The notes beneath the pieces are model-generated. The model worked only from the letters and a program-made list of their open reading frames with translations, did no database searches and was not told the DNA's origin. 64,000 nucleotides of DNA from NCBI RefSeq assembly GCF_000280495.2, contig NZ_CP018016.1, positions 5,394,001-5,458,000 on the forward strand, in the 5' to 3' direction. Shown piece by piece: positions 33,253-43,458 of this stretch. Positions within the stretch are counted from its first letter, which is position 1, and each line of letters opens with the position of its first letter. Source of the DNA: Kosakonia radicincitans DSM 16656. Lineage in GTDB: Bacteria > Pseudomonadota > Gammaproteobacteria > Enterobacterales > Enterobacteriaceae. Made by a program: the position numbers and the translations under genes.

Positions 33253-33997
33253 AAAAAGTTTCGACGGCAACCGGGTGCTGAAGGACATCAATTTAACGAT
33301 TGAAGAAGGCACGGTAACCACGCTGATTGGTCCTTCAGGCAGCGGGAAAAGCACCTTATTGCGTTGCATTAATTTGCTGGAAATTCCTCAGTCCGGGGAG
33401 CTGACCATCGGCAAAGAGCGCATCACATTCGCGCCAGGTGCGCGGATCAAAGGCCAGGATATTCGTCGCATCAGCCGTCAGACCGGCATGGTGTTCCAGA
33501 ACTTCGCACTGTTTCCGCACATGACCGCCCTCGACAACATCACCGAAGGGCTGGTTACGGTGCATAAATGGGATCGCGAACGCGCTCGCCGCCGTGGTGA
33601 AGAGCTGCTGGATAAAGTCGGCATGCTGCACAAACGCGATGCCCTGCCGAATACGCTCTCTGGCGGCCAGCAACAACGCGTGGCGATTGCCCGTGCGCTG
33701 GCGCCGTCACCGGCGGTTCTGCTGTGCGATGAACCCACTTCCGCACTCGATCCTGAGCTCTCCGGCGAAGTGGTGTCCGTACTGCGCCAGCTGGCGCTGG
33801 AAGGCACCACGATGATCATGGCGACCCATGATTTGCGTCTGGCGGCGAATATCGCCAGCCAGGTGGTGTTTCTGGAAGCCGGGGAAATTGTCGAGTCCGG
33901 CTCCGCTAACGATTTGTTTTTACATGCGAAGAAACCCCGTACCGCGGAGTTTATCGCCTCTTTAAGCACAGCGCTCCCGGAACTCGGGGCGAGTTAA
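33230..33997 (+). CDS. Polar amino-acid ABC transporter ATPase (TcyN/GlnQ-like)
   Basis: A 255-residue ATPase: Walker A GPSGSGKST (~33-41), signature LSGGQQQRVAIARAL (~144-158), Walker B VLLCDEPTSALD (~164-175) and the switch His in MATHDLRLAANIA. The 23-bp overlap with the permease gene indicates translational coupling. It pairs with the permease before and the binding protein after it. Confidence 0.93.
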   Translation: MITLSSIEKSFDGNRVLKDINLTIEEGTVTTLIGPSGSGKSTLLRCINLLEIPQSGELTIGKERITFAPGARIKGQDIRRISRQTGMVFQNFALFPHMTALDNITEGLVTVHKWDRERARRRGEELLDKVGMLHKRDALPNTLSGGQQQRVAIARALAPSPAVLLCDEPTSALDPELSGEVVSVLRQLALEGTTMIMATHDLRLAANIASQVVFLEAGEIVESGSANDLFLHAKKPRTAEFIASLSTALPELGAS

Positions 33998-34021
33998 TTA
34001 AAACAACATAGGGTAATGCAG

Positions 34022-34795
34022 ATGAAAGCACTCGCAACATTAGTCGTAGCCGGGATTATGCAGCTTGGTTTTGCCCACGCAGCGCTGGCGCAGGATGATT
34101 TGGCAAAGATTCAGTCCGCTGGTGTACTGAAAATCGGGACTGAAGGCACCTATCCGCCGTTCACTTTCCACAATGCTTCCGGCACGCTGGAAGGTTTTGA
34201 CGTAGAAATTGGCCGTGAAATCGCCAAACGCCTGAAAGTGAACCCGCAGTTCGTTGAAGGTAAATGGGACGGCCTGATCGCCGGTATCGACGCGAACCGT
34301 TATGACGTGGTGATCAACCAGGTGGGTATTACGCCGGAACGCGAGAAGAAATTCGACTTCTCCGAGCCGTACATTGCGTCTAAAGCGGTACTGATCGTCA
34401 ATGACAAAAATAGCAGCATTAAAAGTTTTGCCGATCTGAAAGGCAAAAAATCAGCCCATTCACTGACCAGTAACTACGCCCAGATCGCGCGTAAATACGG
34501 TGCGGAAATTGTCCCGACCGACGGCTTTAACCAGTCTATCGATCTGGTGGTGCAGGGCCGTGCCGATGCCACCATCAACGACAACCTGTCGTTCCTCGAC
34601 TTCAAAAAACATAAACCGTCTGCGCCGGTGAAAATCATCGCCACAGAAGAGAATGCAGAGAAATCCGGCGTGCTGCTGCGCAAAAACAACCCGCAGTTGA
34701 AAGCGGCGATTGATAAAGCGCTGGAAGAGATCAAGGCCGACGGCACCTACGAACGTATTTCCCAGAAATACTTCGGTGCGGACGTGTCGAAGTAA
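34022..34795 (+). CDS. Periplasmic amino-acid-binding protein (TcyJ-like)
   Basis: A 257-residue exported protein of the SBP family 3, with signal peptide MKALATLVVAGIMQLGFAHA (cleavage near ALAQ) and family motifs KIGTEGTYPPFTFHN, GFDVEIGREIAKRL and WDGLIAGIDANRYDVVINQ. It captures a polar amino acid for the importer. ATG 34022 was chosen over 34016 because the AGGG ribosome site is properly spaced for it. Last gene of the operon; terminator follows. Confidence 0.92.
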   Translation: MKALATLVVAGIMQLGFAHAALAQDDLAKIQSAGVLKIGTEGTYPPFTFHNASGTLEGFDVEIGREIAKRLKVNPQFVEGKWDGLIAGIDANRYDVVINQVGITPEREKKFDFSEPYIASKAVLIVNDKNSSIKSFADLKGKKSAHSLTSNYAQIARKYGAEIVPTDGFNQSIDLVVQGRADATINDNLSFLDFKKHKPSAPVKIIATEENAEKSGVLLRKNNPQLKAAIDKALEEIKADGTYERISQKYFGADVSK

Positions 34796-34819
34796 TTTTT
34801 TACCCCTGCTGTAAAAGAG

Positions 34820-34856
34820 AACCGTAAGCCCGGCTCGGGTTTACGGTTTTTTTATC
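34820..34856 (+). terminator. Terminator of the amino-acid ABC operon
   Basis: AACCGTAAGCCCG / CGGGTTTACGGTT stem followed by seven T, 25 bp after the binding-protein stop. Confidence 0.9.
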
Positions 34857-34951
34857 ATCACATGGCTGTAAAATGCGCCAGTTACGCTTTCTGCGAAACG
34901 TTTCTTCAACGCCGCCAGAGGCTTCCTGTTTATCGATGTCGGAGATTTATG

Positions 34952-35488
34952 ATGCCGTACAAGCTCTATACAGCCGTGTTGCTTCTCGCTGCCGCAACGT
35001 TCTCTGCTACAGCCGCTTCAGCGCCTTCGATTGGCAATTTGATCAATGAACGTTTGTCCTGGATGAAAGATGTTGCCGGTTATAAAGCACAGCATCACCA
35101 GGCGATTGAAGATCTACAGCAAGAGGAGAAGGTGCTGGAGAGTACCCTTGCTGATGCTGATTCGCTGGGATTAAAAGGCGAGAGCGTAAGGCCATTTATT
35201 CAGGCGCAGATGGACGCCGCCAAGGCGATTCAGTACCGCTATCGCGCCGACTGGCTGGCCGCGCCGGAAACTGACTGGCAGCCTCGCCCGCTTCAGGACG
35301 TCCGGACGCAAATCGGCCAACTTAGCGCCCGTATTCTGCAAAGTGTGGCAGCACGATTAAAGTCCGGGCAACCCCTGACGGAACAGGACCGGAAGGCATT
35401 TATGCACGTATTGCAGCAGAAGAATTTACACGAGCAGGATAAGCAGAGGATCTGGGAAACAATGAAAAGGATTTCGTTGAAAGATTAA
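34952..35488 (+). CDS. Secreted chorismate mutase (AroQ-gamma type)
   Basis: A 178-residue exported protein with a signal peptide (~1-23, cleavage near TAAS) and an all-helical AroQ domain. The first helix reads LINERLSWMKDVAGYKAQHH (Arg and Lys that bind the carboxylates of chorismate), followed by 'AQMDAAKAIQYRYRADW' (second active-site Arg region). It converts chorismate to prephenate in the periplasm; known in Salmonella, Erwinia and Yersinia, with an uncertain physiological role. Two ATGs occur in tandem (34949, 34952); the second has the better distance from GGAG. It lies just before ssb, at the right edge of the accessory block. Confidence 0.87.
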   Translation: MPYKLYTAVLLLAAATFSATAASAPSIGNLINERLSWMKDVAGYKAQHHQAIEDLQQEEKVLESTLADADSLGLKGESVRPFIQAQMDAAKAIQYRYRADWLAAPETDWQPRPLQDVRTQIGQLSARILQSVAARLKSGQPLTEQDRKAFMHVLQQKNLHEQDKQRIWETMKRISLKD

Positions 35489-35490
35489 GT

Positions 35491-35520
35491 AAAAAGCCCT
35501 GCCGAAGCAGGGCTTTTCGT
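35491..35520. terminator. Bidirectional terminator between the chorismate mutase gene and ssb
   Basis: AAAAAGCCCTGC-CGAA-GCAGGGCTTTT has A- and T-tracts on both sides and lies between convergent genes. Confidence 0.88.
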
Positions 35521-35548
35521 TCTGATTAACTTGCTTTGAAAAGCGAAC

Positions 35549-36082
35549 TCAGAACGGGATATCGTCGTCGAAATCCATCGGCGGTTCGTTAGACGGTGCC
35601 GGAGCGGAAGACTGCTGCGGACGAGACTGCGCGCCGCCGCTGAACTGGTTGCCGCCCTGCGGCTGCTGAGGCTGACCCCAACCGCCCTGCTGCTGGCCAC
35701 CGCCTGCCCCGCCTGCCGGTGCGCCGCCGCCCTGACGGCCGCCCAGCATCTGCATGGTGCCGCCCACGTTCACCACCACTTCCGTGGTGTATTTTTCCTG
35801 ACCGGACTGATCGGTCCATTTGCGGGTACGCAGCTGGCCTTCGATATAAACCTGAGAGCCTTTACGCAGATACTCACCGGCCACTTCCGCCAGCTTGCCG
35901 AACAGCACAACGCGGTGCCATTCTGTCTGCTCTTTCATTTCGCCGGTCTGCTTGTCACGCCAGGATTCGGAAGTAGCCAGCGTAATGTTGGCAACTGCGC
36001 CACCACTCGGCATATAGCGTACTTCCGGGTCCTGGCCCAGATTACCGACGAGAATCACCTTGTTTACGCCTCTGCTGGCCAT
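35549..36082 (-). CDS. ssb: Single-stranded DNA-binding protein SSB
   Basis: A 177-residue protein with the OB-fold DNA-binding domain (~1-112, [20 protein letters not shown]), a Gly/Gln/Pro-rich linker (~115-165) and the conserved acidic tail [11 protein letters not shown] that recruits RecQ, PriA, ExoI and others. It coats single-stranded DNA during replication, repair and recombination. ATG 36082 was chosen as in E. coli. Divergent from uvrA, sharing a region with a LexA box. Confidence 0.98.
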   Translation of the reverse strand: MASRGVNKVILVGNLGQDPEVRYMPSGGAVANITLATSESWRDKQTGEMKEQTEWHRVVLFGKLAEVAGEYLRKGSQVYIEGQLRTRKWTDQSGQEKYTTEVVVNVGGTMQMLGGRQGGGAPAGGAGGGQQQGGWGQPQQPQGGNQFSGGAQSRPQQSSAPAPSNEPPMDFDDDIPF

Positions 36083-36237
36083 GTTCGAGTCTCCTGATAC
36101 GTTAATACGTTTCTTAGTAGTGTAAACGCGCAAGTGTACCATTTCCATGTAGCAATTTGATAGCTGCGAAGCATGTTCCGGAGATATCGCACTCACGGCG
36201 CATTGTTGCACATCGAATCATGATTTGCATTCCAATA

Positions 36238-36253
36238 CTGTATATTCAAACAG
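36238..36253. promoter_or_regulatory. LexA box between ssb and uvrA
   Basis: CTGTATATTCAAACAG has the CTG-N10-CAG form of the SOS operator and occupies the same place as the E. coli uvrA/ssb LexA site, so both genes should be SOS-inducible. Confidence 0.9.
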
Positions 36254-36346
36254 GTTAAATTGTGTCATAATTAGCCGTTTGTGATCGCCGGTTGTCCTTC
36301 AAACACACCGGGCAAAACGTGTTCCTCCGGGTAAAAGGTGAATGGA

Positions 36347-39172
36347 TTGGATAAGATAGAAGTACGGGGCGCCCGCACCCATAATCTCAAAAACATCAAC
36401 CTCGTCATCCCGCGCGACAAACTGATTGTCGTCACCGGGCTGTCGGGTTCTGGTAAGTCCTCACTGGCTTTCGACACGCTTTACGCCGAAGGACAGCGCC
36501 GCTACGTTGAATCGCTTTCCGCCTATGCCCGTCAGTTTTTATCGCTGATGGAAAAACCGGACGTTGACCATATTGAAGGTCTGTCGCCGGCGATCTCGAT
36601 TGAGCAGAAATCAACCTCGCACAACCCGCGTTCCACCGTCGGGACAATTACCGAGATCCACGACTATTTGCGTCTGCTTTACGCCCGCGTTGGCGAGCCG
36701 CGCTGTCCGGATCACGATGTACCGCTGGCGGCGCAAACCGTCAGCCAGATGGTGGATAACGTGCTGTCGCAGCCGGAAGGCAAGCGCCTGATGCTGCTGG
36801 CACCGGTGATTAAAGAGCGTAAAGGCGAGCACACCAAAACGCTGGAGAATCTGGCAAGCCAGGGCTATATCCGCGCGCGTATCGACGGCGAAGTATGCGA
36901 TCTTTCCGATCCACCGAAGCTGGAACTGCAAAAGAAACACACCATTGAAGTGGTGATTGACCGCTTTAAAGTACGCAGCGATCTGGCGCAGCGCCTGGCG
37001 GAATCGTTTGAAACCGCGCTGGAACTCTCCGGCGGCACCGCAGTGGTCGCCGACATGGACGATACCAACGCGGAAGAGCTCCTGTTCTCCGCCAACTTTG
37101 CCTGCCCGATTTGCGGCTACAGCATGCGCGAACTGGAACCACGCCTGTTCTCGTTTAATAACCCGGCGGGCGCATGCCCGACCTGCGACGGCCTCGGCGT
37201 ACAGCAATATTTTGACCCGGACCGCGTGATCCAGAACCCGGAACTGTCGCTGGCTGGCGGCGCAATCCGCGGCTGGGATCGCCGTAACTTCTATTATTTC
37301 CAGATGCTGAAATCGCTGGCGGATCACTACAAATTCGATGTGGAAGCGCCGTGGGAAAGCCTGAGCGACAGCGTGCGAAAAGTGGTGCTGTTCGGTTCCG
37401 GTAAAGAGTCAATTGAATTCAAATATATGAACGATCGCGGCGACACCTCCGTGCGTCGTCATCCGTTCGAAGGCGTGCTGCATAATATGGAGCGCCGCTA
37501 CAAAGAGACGGAATCCAGCGCGGTACGCGAAGAGCTGGCGAAATTCATCAGCAACCGCCCCTGCGCCTCCTGTGAAGGGACGCGTCTGCGCCGCGAAGCG
37601 CGTCATGTGTTCGTTGAAAATACGCCGTTGCCGACCATCTCCGACATGAGCATTGGCCATGCGATGGACTTCTTCAATAACCTGAAGCTTTCCGGTCAGC
37701 GGGCGAAAATTGCCGAAAAAGTGCTGAAAGAGATTGGCGACCGTCTGAAGTTTCTCGTTAACGTCGGCCTGAACTACCTGACGCTTTCCCGCTCGGCGGA
37801 AACCCTCTCCGGCGGCGAAGCGCAGCGTATTCGTCTGGCGAGCCAGATTGGTGCCGGTCTGGTGGGCGTTATGTACGTGCTGGATGAGCCGTCCATCGGT
37901 CTGCACCAGCGCGACAACGAGCGCCTGCTCGGTACGCTGATCCACCTGCGTAATCTGGGGAACACGGTGATTGTCGTCGAACACGACGAGGATGCCATCC
38001 GCGCGGCCGACCACGTGATTGATATCGGTCCTGGCGCGGGCGTGCACGGCGGGCAGGTCGTCGCGGAAGGGACGCTCAAGGATATTATGGCGGTGCCGGA
38101 ATCACTGACCGGCCAGTATATGAGCGGCAAGCGTAAAATTGAGCTGCCGAAACAGCGCGTGAACGCCGATCCGGAAAAAATGCTCAAGCTGACCGGCGCA
38201 CGCGGCAACAACCTGAAAAACGTCACCCTGACGCTGCCGGTGGGCCTGTTCACCTGTATCACCGGCGTTTCCGGTTCAGGGAAATCGACGCTGATCAACG
38301 ATACGCTGTTCCCGATCGCCCAGCGCCAGCTCAACGGCGCCACTATCGCGGAACCCGCGCCGTACCGCGATATTCAGGGGCTGGAACATTTCGATAAGGT
38401 GATCGACATCGACCAGAGCCCGATTGGCCGTACGCCGCGCTCCAACCCGGCAACGTACACGGGCGTCTTTACGCCAGTGCGCGAGCTGTTCGCCGGGGTG
38501 CCGGAATCACGCTCGCGCGGTTACACGCCAGGACGCTTCAGCTTTAACGTGCGCGGCGGCCGCTGCGAAGCCTGTCAGGGCGACGGCGTTATCAAGGTGG
38601 AGATGCACTTCCTGCCGGATATTTATGTGCCGTGCGATCAGTGCAAAGGCAAACGCTATAACCGCGAAACGCTGGAGATCAAATATAAGGGCAAAACCAT
38701 CCACGAAGTGCTGGATATGACCATCGAAGAAGCCCGTGAATTCTTTGATGCCGTTCCGGCGCTGGCCCGCAAGTTACAAACGCTGATGGATGTCGGGCTG
38801 ACCTATATTCGTCTGGGACAGTCGGCCACCACGCTCTCCGGCGGCGAGGCGCAGCGCGTGAAGCTGGCGCGTGAGCTGTCGAAACGCGGCACCGGGCAAA
38901 CGCTCTATATTCTTGATGAACCGACGACCGGCCTGCACTTTGCCGATATCCAGCAGTTGCTGGACGTGCTGCATCAGTTGCGCGATCAGGGTAATACCAT
39001 CGTGGTGATTGAGCACAACCTGGACGTGATTAAAACGGCGGACTGGATTGTCGATCTCGGCCCGGAAGGCGGCAGCGGCGGCGGTGAAATCCTCGTTGCC
39101 GGTACGCCGGAAACCGTCGCCGAATGCGAAGCCTCGCACACGGCGCGATTCCTTAAACCGATGCTGAAATAG
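36347..39172 (+). CDS. uvrA: Excinuclease ABC subunit A
   Basis: The damage-recognition ATPase of nucleotide excision repair: two ABC modules with Walker [10 protein letters not shown] and GVSGSGKST, signatures [12 protein letters not shown] and [12 protein letters not shown], and zinc-binding cysteine pairs ([21 protein letters not shown]...CDQCKGKRY). It is nearly identical to E. coli UvrA. The start needs a decision: the E. coli ATG is replaced here by TTG at 36347. An in-frame GTG lies at 36338, but the ribosome site AAGGTG (36335-36340) overlaps that GTG and is ideally spaced for the TTG, so I chose TTG (941 residues). Confidence 0.96.
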   Translation: MDKIEVRGARTHNLKNINLVIPRDKLIVVTGLSGSGKSSLAFDTLYAEGQRRYVESLSAYARQFLSLMEKPDVDHIEGLSPAISIEQKSTSHNPRSTVGTITEIHDYLRLLYARVGEPRCPDHDVPLAAQTVSQMVDNVLSQPEGKRLMLLAPVIKERKGEHTKTLENLASQGYIRARIDGEVCDLSDPPKLELQKKHTIEVVIDRFKVRSDLAQRLAESFETALELSGGTAVVADMDDTNAEELLFSANFACPICGYSMRELEPRLFSFNNPAGACPTCDGLGVQQYFDPDRVIQNPELSLAGGAIRGWDRRNFYYFQMLKSLADHYKFDVEAPWESLSDSVRKVVLFGSGKESIEFKYMNDRGDTSVRRHPFEGVLHNMERRYKETESSAVREELAKFISNRPCASCEGTRLRREARHVFVENTPLPTISDMSIGHAMDFFNNLKLSGQRAKIAEKVLKEIGDRLKFLVNVGLNYLTLSRSAETLSGGEAQRIRLASQIGAGLVGVMYVLDEPSIGLHQRDNERLLGTLIHLRNLGNTVIVVEHDEDAIRAADHVIDIGPGAGVHGGQVVAEGTLKDIMAVPESLTGQYMSGKRKIELPKQRVNADPEKMLKLTGARGNNLKNVTLTLPVGLFTCITGVSGSGKSTLINDTLFPIAQRQLNGATIAEPAPYRDIQGLEHFDKVIDIDQSPIGRTPRSNPATYTGVFTPVRELFAGVPESRSRGYTPGRFSFNVRGGRCEACQGDGVIKVEMHFLPDIYVPCDQCKGKRYNRETLEIKYKGKTIHEVLDMTIEEAREFFDAVPALARKLQTLMDVGLTYIRLGQSATTLSGGEAQRVKLARELSKRGTGQTLYILDEPTTGLHFADIQQLLDVLHQLRDQGNTIVVIEHNLDVIKTADWIVDLGPEGGSGGGEILVAGTPETVAECEASHTARFLKPMLK

Positions 39173-39175
39173 CGG

Positions 39176-39544
39176 CTACGAGCGGGTTGATCCTTCATAA
39201 AGCTGGTGCCGGATATTTTCCGGTACCAGCTCCATCGCCTGCTGATACGAAGCATCCACCAGATAGTAAATCTGCGAATCCGGCAGCGAACCGTCGAGAT
39301 ATACCGTGCTCCAGTGCGCTTTATTCAGATGTCGGCTTGGGCGCACATCTTCATGCTGCTGACGCAGCAGCTCCGCCAGTTCCGGGCTGGTTTTCAGCGA
39401 CGCCGCCGGGCGACCGTCCACCTCTTTCACCATCGCAAACAGCACATCTGAGACCTTGATTTGCGTGGCTTTCCAGTCGCTGTGCACACTCTGTTCCGCG
39501 CCAGGCCTGGACATGCAATATTGCAGCAACTCCGAAATTGTCAT
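39176..39544 (-). CDS. yjbR: MmcQ/YjbR family protein YjbR
   Basis: A 122-residue cytosolic protein of unknown role (MmcQ/YjbR fold, a double-wing DNA-binding-like structure in this family). MTISELLQYCMSRPGAEQSV and WKATQIKVSDVLFAMV match E. coli YjbR closely. ATG 39544 lies 2 bp after the yjbQ stop, so the two form an operon. It converges with uvrA, 3 bp between stops. The C-terminus (NIRHQLYEGSTRS) differs from the E. coli one. Confidence 0.93.
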   Translation of the reverse strand: MTISELLQYCMSRPGAEQSVHSDWKATQIKVSDVLFAMVKEVDGRPAASLKTSPELAELLRQQHEDVRPSRHLNKAHWSTVYLDGSLPDSQIYYLVDASYQQAMELVPENIRHQLYEGSTRS

Positions 39545-39546
39545 CT

Positions 39547-39963
39547 TTATTCCCCTTGTAGTGTCGCGATAATCGTGCGCGACCCGCCGTGGATACGATG
39601 CTCTCCCAGCCAGATCCCCTGCCACGTTCCTAACTGCACGCGCCCATTCCTGACCGGTAGCAGCAGTGAAACACCCAGTGTTGAGGATTTGATATGCGAG
39701 GGCATATCATCCGGCCCCTCGTAGTCGTGCTTATACGGTGCGTTGTCCGGCACTGCATTTAAAAAGTGGCGCTCCATATCGTCGCGCACCGTGGAGTCAC
39801 AATTTTCATTCAGGGTAAGGGAAGCTGACGTGTGCATCAGCAACAGATGCAATAAACCCACCTGCACACGGGAAAGTTCGCGAATTTGATCCAGCACTTC
39901 ATCAGTGACCAGGTGAAACCCGCGCGATTTCGCGCCAAGCGTGAGCGTCTGTTGATACCACAT
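39547..39963 (-). CDS. yjbQ: UPF0047 protein YjbQ
   Basis: A 138-residue YjbQ/UPF0047 protein ([20 protein letters not shown]; conserved [13 protein letters not shown] and [10 protein letters not shown]). Members show weak thiamine-phosphate-synthase activity; the physiological role is open. The start matches E. coli. Same operon as yjbR. Confidence 0.95.
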   Translation of the reverse strand: MWYQQTLTLGAKSRGFHLVTDEVLDQIRELSRVQVGLLHLLLMHTSASLTLNENCDSTVRDDMERHFLNAVPDNAPYKHDYEGPDDMPSHIKSSTLGVSLLLPVRNGRVQLGTWQGIWLGEHRIHGGSRTIIATLQGE

Positions 39964-40032
39964 CGACTGTTCCTTCTGCAAAGAGGCCGTTTTTAAGTGT
40001 GCTGCAAATCGGCAAAAGGGCAAATCCGGCGC

Positions 40033-40743
40033 TTAAAACTCCGAGTCGACAATCACCTCTTCGCCCATAGCACCTGCTTGCGGCAATGGCTTATAGGTGG
40101 AATTCGCGGCGCGCAGAATGCGGATTGGCCGGGCTTCGCTCGCACGCGCGGCGGCGATATCGCTGTCCGAGTCGCCGTAGAAAATGCGGATCTGCTTCTC
40201 CTTCAGCCACTGAATTTTGGTGTTCTGCCCTGGCTGGTCGCCGGCAAAAATCACCGGATTCATATTCGCTGCCGGGATCAGAAAATCCTCCTGCAACGTT
40301 TTCGTCACGGTTTCCGTTTTTGTCTGGCTGCGGCCGGTAATAAAAAAAATGCTGTCGCCGCGTTTCACATGCATGGCAATTAACTGACGCGCCACCTCTT
40401 TGGGAATGCTGAATGCATCCCAGCCGTTATTCATTTTTTCCCAGAACGCCGGGTTGTGCAGGTAATCATCACTCTCCGGAGACCAGGTTTTCTTACCGCG
40501 CCAGAAACCGGGGCTGGAGAAGAGTACCGTATCGTCGATATCAAACCCGACCGCCATTGGCGGACGCTCCACCAGCGAGCTTTCAATTTGCGCCACGGAA
40601 ACCCAGTGAACAGGCGCCTGTTCTGCCAGCTTGATGATGTTGGTGCCATCCGCAACCGGAGAAGGCGCAGAGGCGTAAACCGCAAGGCTACCGGACGCCA
40701 GCCATAAACAGGCGGCGCCGAAAAGACGAGTGATCGTTCGCAT
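40033..40743 (-). CDS. aphA: Class B acid phosphatase AphA
   Basis: A 236-residue periplasmic HAD-superfamily phosphatase with signal peptide (~1-24) and catalytic motif [14 protein letters not shown] (nucleophile first Asp), '[15 protein letters not shown]' and the metal-binding '[11 protein letters not shown]'. It releases phosphate from nucleoside monophosphates and other organic phosphates, allowing use of external nucleotides. Stands alone, upstream of yjbQ in the same direction. Confidence 0.96.
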   Translation of the reverse strand: MRTITRLFGAACLWLASGSLAVYASAPSPVADGTNIIKLAEQAPVHWVSVAQIESSLVERPPMAVGFDIDDTVLFSSPGFWRGKKTWSPESDDYLHNPAFWEKMNNGWDAFSIPKEVARQLIAMHVKRGDSIFFITGRSQTKTETVTKTLQEDFLIPAANMNPVIFAGDQPGQNTKIQWLKEKQIRIFYGDSDSDIAAARASEARPIRILRAANSTYKPLPQAGAMGEEVIVDSEF

Positions 40744-40937
40744 CTTTATCCCTAAATTATCAGTTCGTTATATTCATAAATGGTGCGAATGGTCGAAATG
40801 TTATCCGACCTTAACCCCAGCGGCAGATGAAACAAAGGATTTTCTGCTAATTACGCCGATAATGAGAGAACACGGGGGGATAATGACCTTCCGCCCGTTG
40901 GCAGAAGGTCGGGGAAAACTAAAAAGTGAGCGAGTGC

Positions 40938-42131
40938 TTACATTACTGCGGCGAATGCTTGCGCCACGCGTTGCACGTTGCGGCTGTTCAGACCCGCAAC
41001 ACACATACGACCGCTGGCAATCAGGTAAACGCCAAACTCCTCGCGCAGACGATCGACCTGCGCCGCGCTCAGGCCGGTGTAGCTGAACATGCCGCGCTGT
41101 TTAAGCAGGTAGTCGAAATTCCCGCCCGGTACGGCTTCGCGCAGCACCTGCACCAGTTGCTGGCGCATTGCCTGAATGCGCGTGCGCATCGTTTCCACTT
41201 CCTTCAGCCAGAGCGCCCGTAACGCCGCGTCACCGAGCACGGTCGCCACCAGCTGCGCGCCAAAACTTGGCGGGCTGGAGTAGTTGCGACGGACGGTGGC
41301 CTTCAGTTGTCCCAGCACTCGGCCTGCGGCTTCGCTGTCTTCACAGACCACGGAAAGGCCGCCGACACGCTCGCCATACAGGGAGAAAATTTTGGAGAAC
41401 GAGTTGCTGACCAGCGCAGGCATCCCGGCGCTGGCAATCGCGCGAATAGCGTAAGCGTCTTCTTCCATACCTGCGCCAAAGCCCTGGTAAGCGATGTCGA
41501 GGAACGGAATCAAATTGCGCGCTTTCAGCACGCCGACCACCTCGTCCCACTGGGCGTTAGTCAGATCCGCACCGGTCGGGTTATGGCAGCACGGATGCAG
41601 TAACACGATGCTTTGTTCCGGCAGGGTATTCAGTTTTTCCAGCAGTGCCGGGAAACGTACACCGTTGGTTTCATCGTCATACCAGGGGTAAGTGCTTACT
41701 TCGAATCCAGCGCCTTCAAAAATGGCGATGTGGTTTTCCCAGGTTGGATCGCTGACCCAGACGCCGGAGTTGGGGAAGTAGCGTTTCAGGAAATCCGCGC
41801 CGACTTTCAGCGCGCCGGAGCCGCCCAGCGTCTGGATAGTTGCCACGCGGTTTTGCGCCAGCACCGGGTGGTCGGCGCCAAACAGCAGCGGCGCAATGGA
41901 GTGACGGTAGCTGTTCAGCCCTTCCATCGGCAGATAGAGCGATGCACCGTGCGGTTGCGCATTCAGGCGCGTTTCGGCTTCAGCCACCGCCTGCAGGCGC
42001 GGAATGATGCCATCTTCGTTGTAATACAACCCGATGCTGAGGTTAACTTTGTCGCTTCTCGCATCTTCTTTAAAACGCTCCATGAGCGAGAGAATCGGGT
42101 CGCCAGCATAGGCGTCAACTTTTTGAAACAC
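40938..42131 (-). CDS. tyrB: Aromatic amino-acid aminotransferase TyrB
   Basis: A 397-residue PLP aminotransferase ([20 protein letters not shown]) with the PLP lysine in [16 protein letters not shown] and the arginine of '[10 protein letters not shown]' for substrate carboxylate. It makes Phe, Tyr and (with IlvE) Leu from their keto acids. The start is GTG 42131, as in E. coli; the longer frame is unlikely. Downstream of alr; TyrR control is known in E. coli but I could not place a complete TyrR box here. Confidence 0.96.
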   Translation of the reverse strand: MFQKVDAYAGDPILSLMERFKEDARSDKVNLSIGLYYNEDGIIPRLQAVAEAETRLNAQPHGASLYLPMEGLNSYRHSIAPLLFGADHPVLAQNRVATIQTLGGSGALKVGADFLKRYFPNSGVWVSDPTWENHIAIFEGAGFEVSTYPWYDDETNGVRFPALLEKLNTLPEQSIVLLHPCCHNPTGADLTNAQWDEVVGVLKARNLIPFLDIAYQGFGAGMEEDAYAIRAIASAGMPALVSNSFSKIFSLYGERVGGLSVVCEDSEAAGRVLGQLKATVRRNYSSPPSFGAQLVATVLGDAALRALWLKEVETMRTRIQAMRQQLVQVLREAVPGGNFDYLLKQRGMFSYTGLSAAQVDRLREEFGVYLIASGRMCVAGLNSRNVQRVAQAFAAVM

Positions 42132-42205
42132 GCGTGTATTCTCCAGGTTTACAGTCGGCAAGAACAACACAATAAACCGGAAGCCGGGGAAGATCGAGAG
42201 GGGCA

Positions 42206-42229
42206 GCGCTTTCCCGTGCAGGAAAGCGC
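42206..42229 (-). repeat. Hairpin between alr and tyrB
   Basis: GCGCTTTCC / GGAAAGCGC perfect 9-bp stem directly after the alr stop. It lacks a U-tract, so it may be a weak or factor-assisted terminator, or an mRNA 3' end protector. Confidence 0.5.
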
Positions 42230-42236
42230 AAAACGT

Positions 42237-43316
42237 TTAGTCGAGGTACTGCAGCGACGCCCTGGCGGTCAGGCGCGTAATAAGTTCGTAAGCACTCACT
42301 TTTGTGATAGCGGCAATACGCTCGACGGGCAAACCCTCACCCCACAGCACCACGCTATCACCGACGCGCTCACGCGCATCCGGGCCGAGATCGACACAAA
42401 TCATGTCCATTGCCACGCGGCCAACGATCGGCACTTCGCGTCCGTTGACCAGCACGGGCGTTCCGGAAGGCGCAGCACGCGGATAACCGTCGCCATATCC
42501 CATCGCCACTACGCCTAAGCGGGTGTCGCGAGTGCTTTCCCAGGTTCCGCCATAACCGACTGCGTCTCCTGATTTGTGGTCGCGCACGGCAATCAGCGTG
42601 GAAGTCAGCGTCATCACCGGCTGAAAGCCGAAATCCGCGCCCCACGGTCTGTTCTCCAGCGGCGAAACGCCATAGAGAATGATGCCGGGGCGCACAGCGT
42701 CAAAGTGCGACTGCGGCCACAGCAAGGTGCCGCCAGAAGCGGCTATCGAACGCAGGCCCGGTTTGCCTTCAGTAAAAGTGGTGAAAATATCCAGCTGGCG
42801 TTCTGTTACGCCGCACTCCGGCTCATCGGCGCGGGCAAAGTGGCTGGCAAAATTCACTGGTTGACGTACATTTTTGCAGCCGGAAAGACGCGCGTAAAAC
42901 GCCTCAGCTTCATGAGGATGCACGCCAAGACGGTGCATGCCGGTATCCAGTTTCATCCACACCGTTACCGGCGCGGGCAGCGTGGCCGTTTCCAGCTCAT
43001 CCAGTTGCCAGGGGCTATGGATCACCGTTTCAAGCTGGTGCTCTGCCAGTACGGGCAGATCGCTGGCGGCGAAAAAACCTTCCAGCAACAGAATCGGTTG
43101 TGTGATTCTCCCTGCGCGCAGTTGCAGGGCTTCTTCGAGACGGGCAACGCCAAAAGCGTCGGCATCGGGGAGCGTTCGCGCGGTCTCCACGAGACCGTGT
43201 CCATAGGCGTTCGCTTTCACGACTGCAACCAGTCGGCTGGCAGGAGCCAGCTCGCGCAGACGTTGCAGATTGTGTCGCAGAGCGCGGCGGTTAACTACTA
43301 CGGTTGCCGCTTGCAT
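42237..43316 (-). CDS. alr: Alanine racemase, biosynthetic
   Basis: A 359-residue fold-type III PLP enzyme with Lys34 ([10 protein letters not shown]) binding PLP and catalytic Tyr in [10 protein letters not shown]. It makes D-alanine for peptidoglycan. ATG 43316 gives the E. coli length. An ERIC repeat separates it from dnaB upstream. Confidence 0.96.
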   Translation of the reverse strand: MQAATVVVNRRALRHNLQRLRELAPASRLVAVVKANAYGHGLVETARTLPDADAFGVARLEEALQLRAGRITQPILLLEGFFAASDLPVLAEHQLETVIHSPWQLDELETATLPAPVTVWMKLDTGMHRLGVHPHEAEAFYARLSGCKNVRQPVNFASHFARADEPECGVTERQLDIFTTFTEGKPGLRSIAASGGTLLWPQSHFDAVRPGIILYGVSPLENRPWGADFGFQPVMTLTSTLIAVRDHKSGDAVGYGGTWESTRDTRLGVVAMGYGDGYPRAAPSGTPVLVNGREVPIVGRVAMDMICVDLGPDARERVGDSVVLWGEGLPVERIAAITKVSAYELITRLTARASLQYLD

Positions 43317-43349
43317 GTTTTTCCTCAAAAAACAATTTTCTGCATCATT

Positions 43350-43453
43350 CGTGTTGCAGGAAGGCGACAAACCCGGGAATCCCCGGGGCTTAGTAAACTA
43401 AGTGACCGGGGTGGGCGGGCGCCGTCAACGCACCTGCGGCGCGAAGGATGACG
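43350..43453 (+). repeat. ERIC repeat between dnaB and alr
   Basis: GTTGCAGGAAGGCGAC, AATCCCCGGGGCTTAGTAAA, CTAAGTGACCGGGGTG, AACGCACCTGCGGCG and AGGATGACG follow the ERIC consensus in order and spacing (compare AAGTAAGTGACTGGGGTGAG). Its central imperfect palindrome can fold in the dnaB-alr transcript. It fills nearly the whole intergenic gap. Confidence 0.88.
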
Positions 43454-43458
43454 AAAAT

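Noticed and set aside
36611..37327. 238-codon open frame antisense to uvrA, with others at 37409-38047 and 38774-39139
   Set aside because: UvrA is complete and highly conserved on the other strand, and no ribosome site or family match is seen.
40885..40910. GACCTTC...GAAGGTC inverted repeat after tyrB, considered as a terminator
   Set aside because: It has a long loop and no T-tract on either strand.
42132..42200. TyrR box for tyrB (TGTAAA-N6-TTTACA)
   Set aside because: Only one half-site (TGTAAA) is recognisable; the partner is too degenerate to call.
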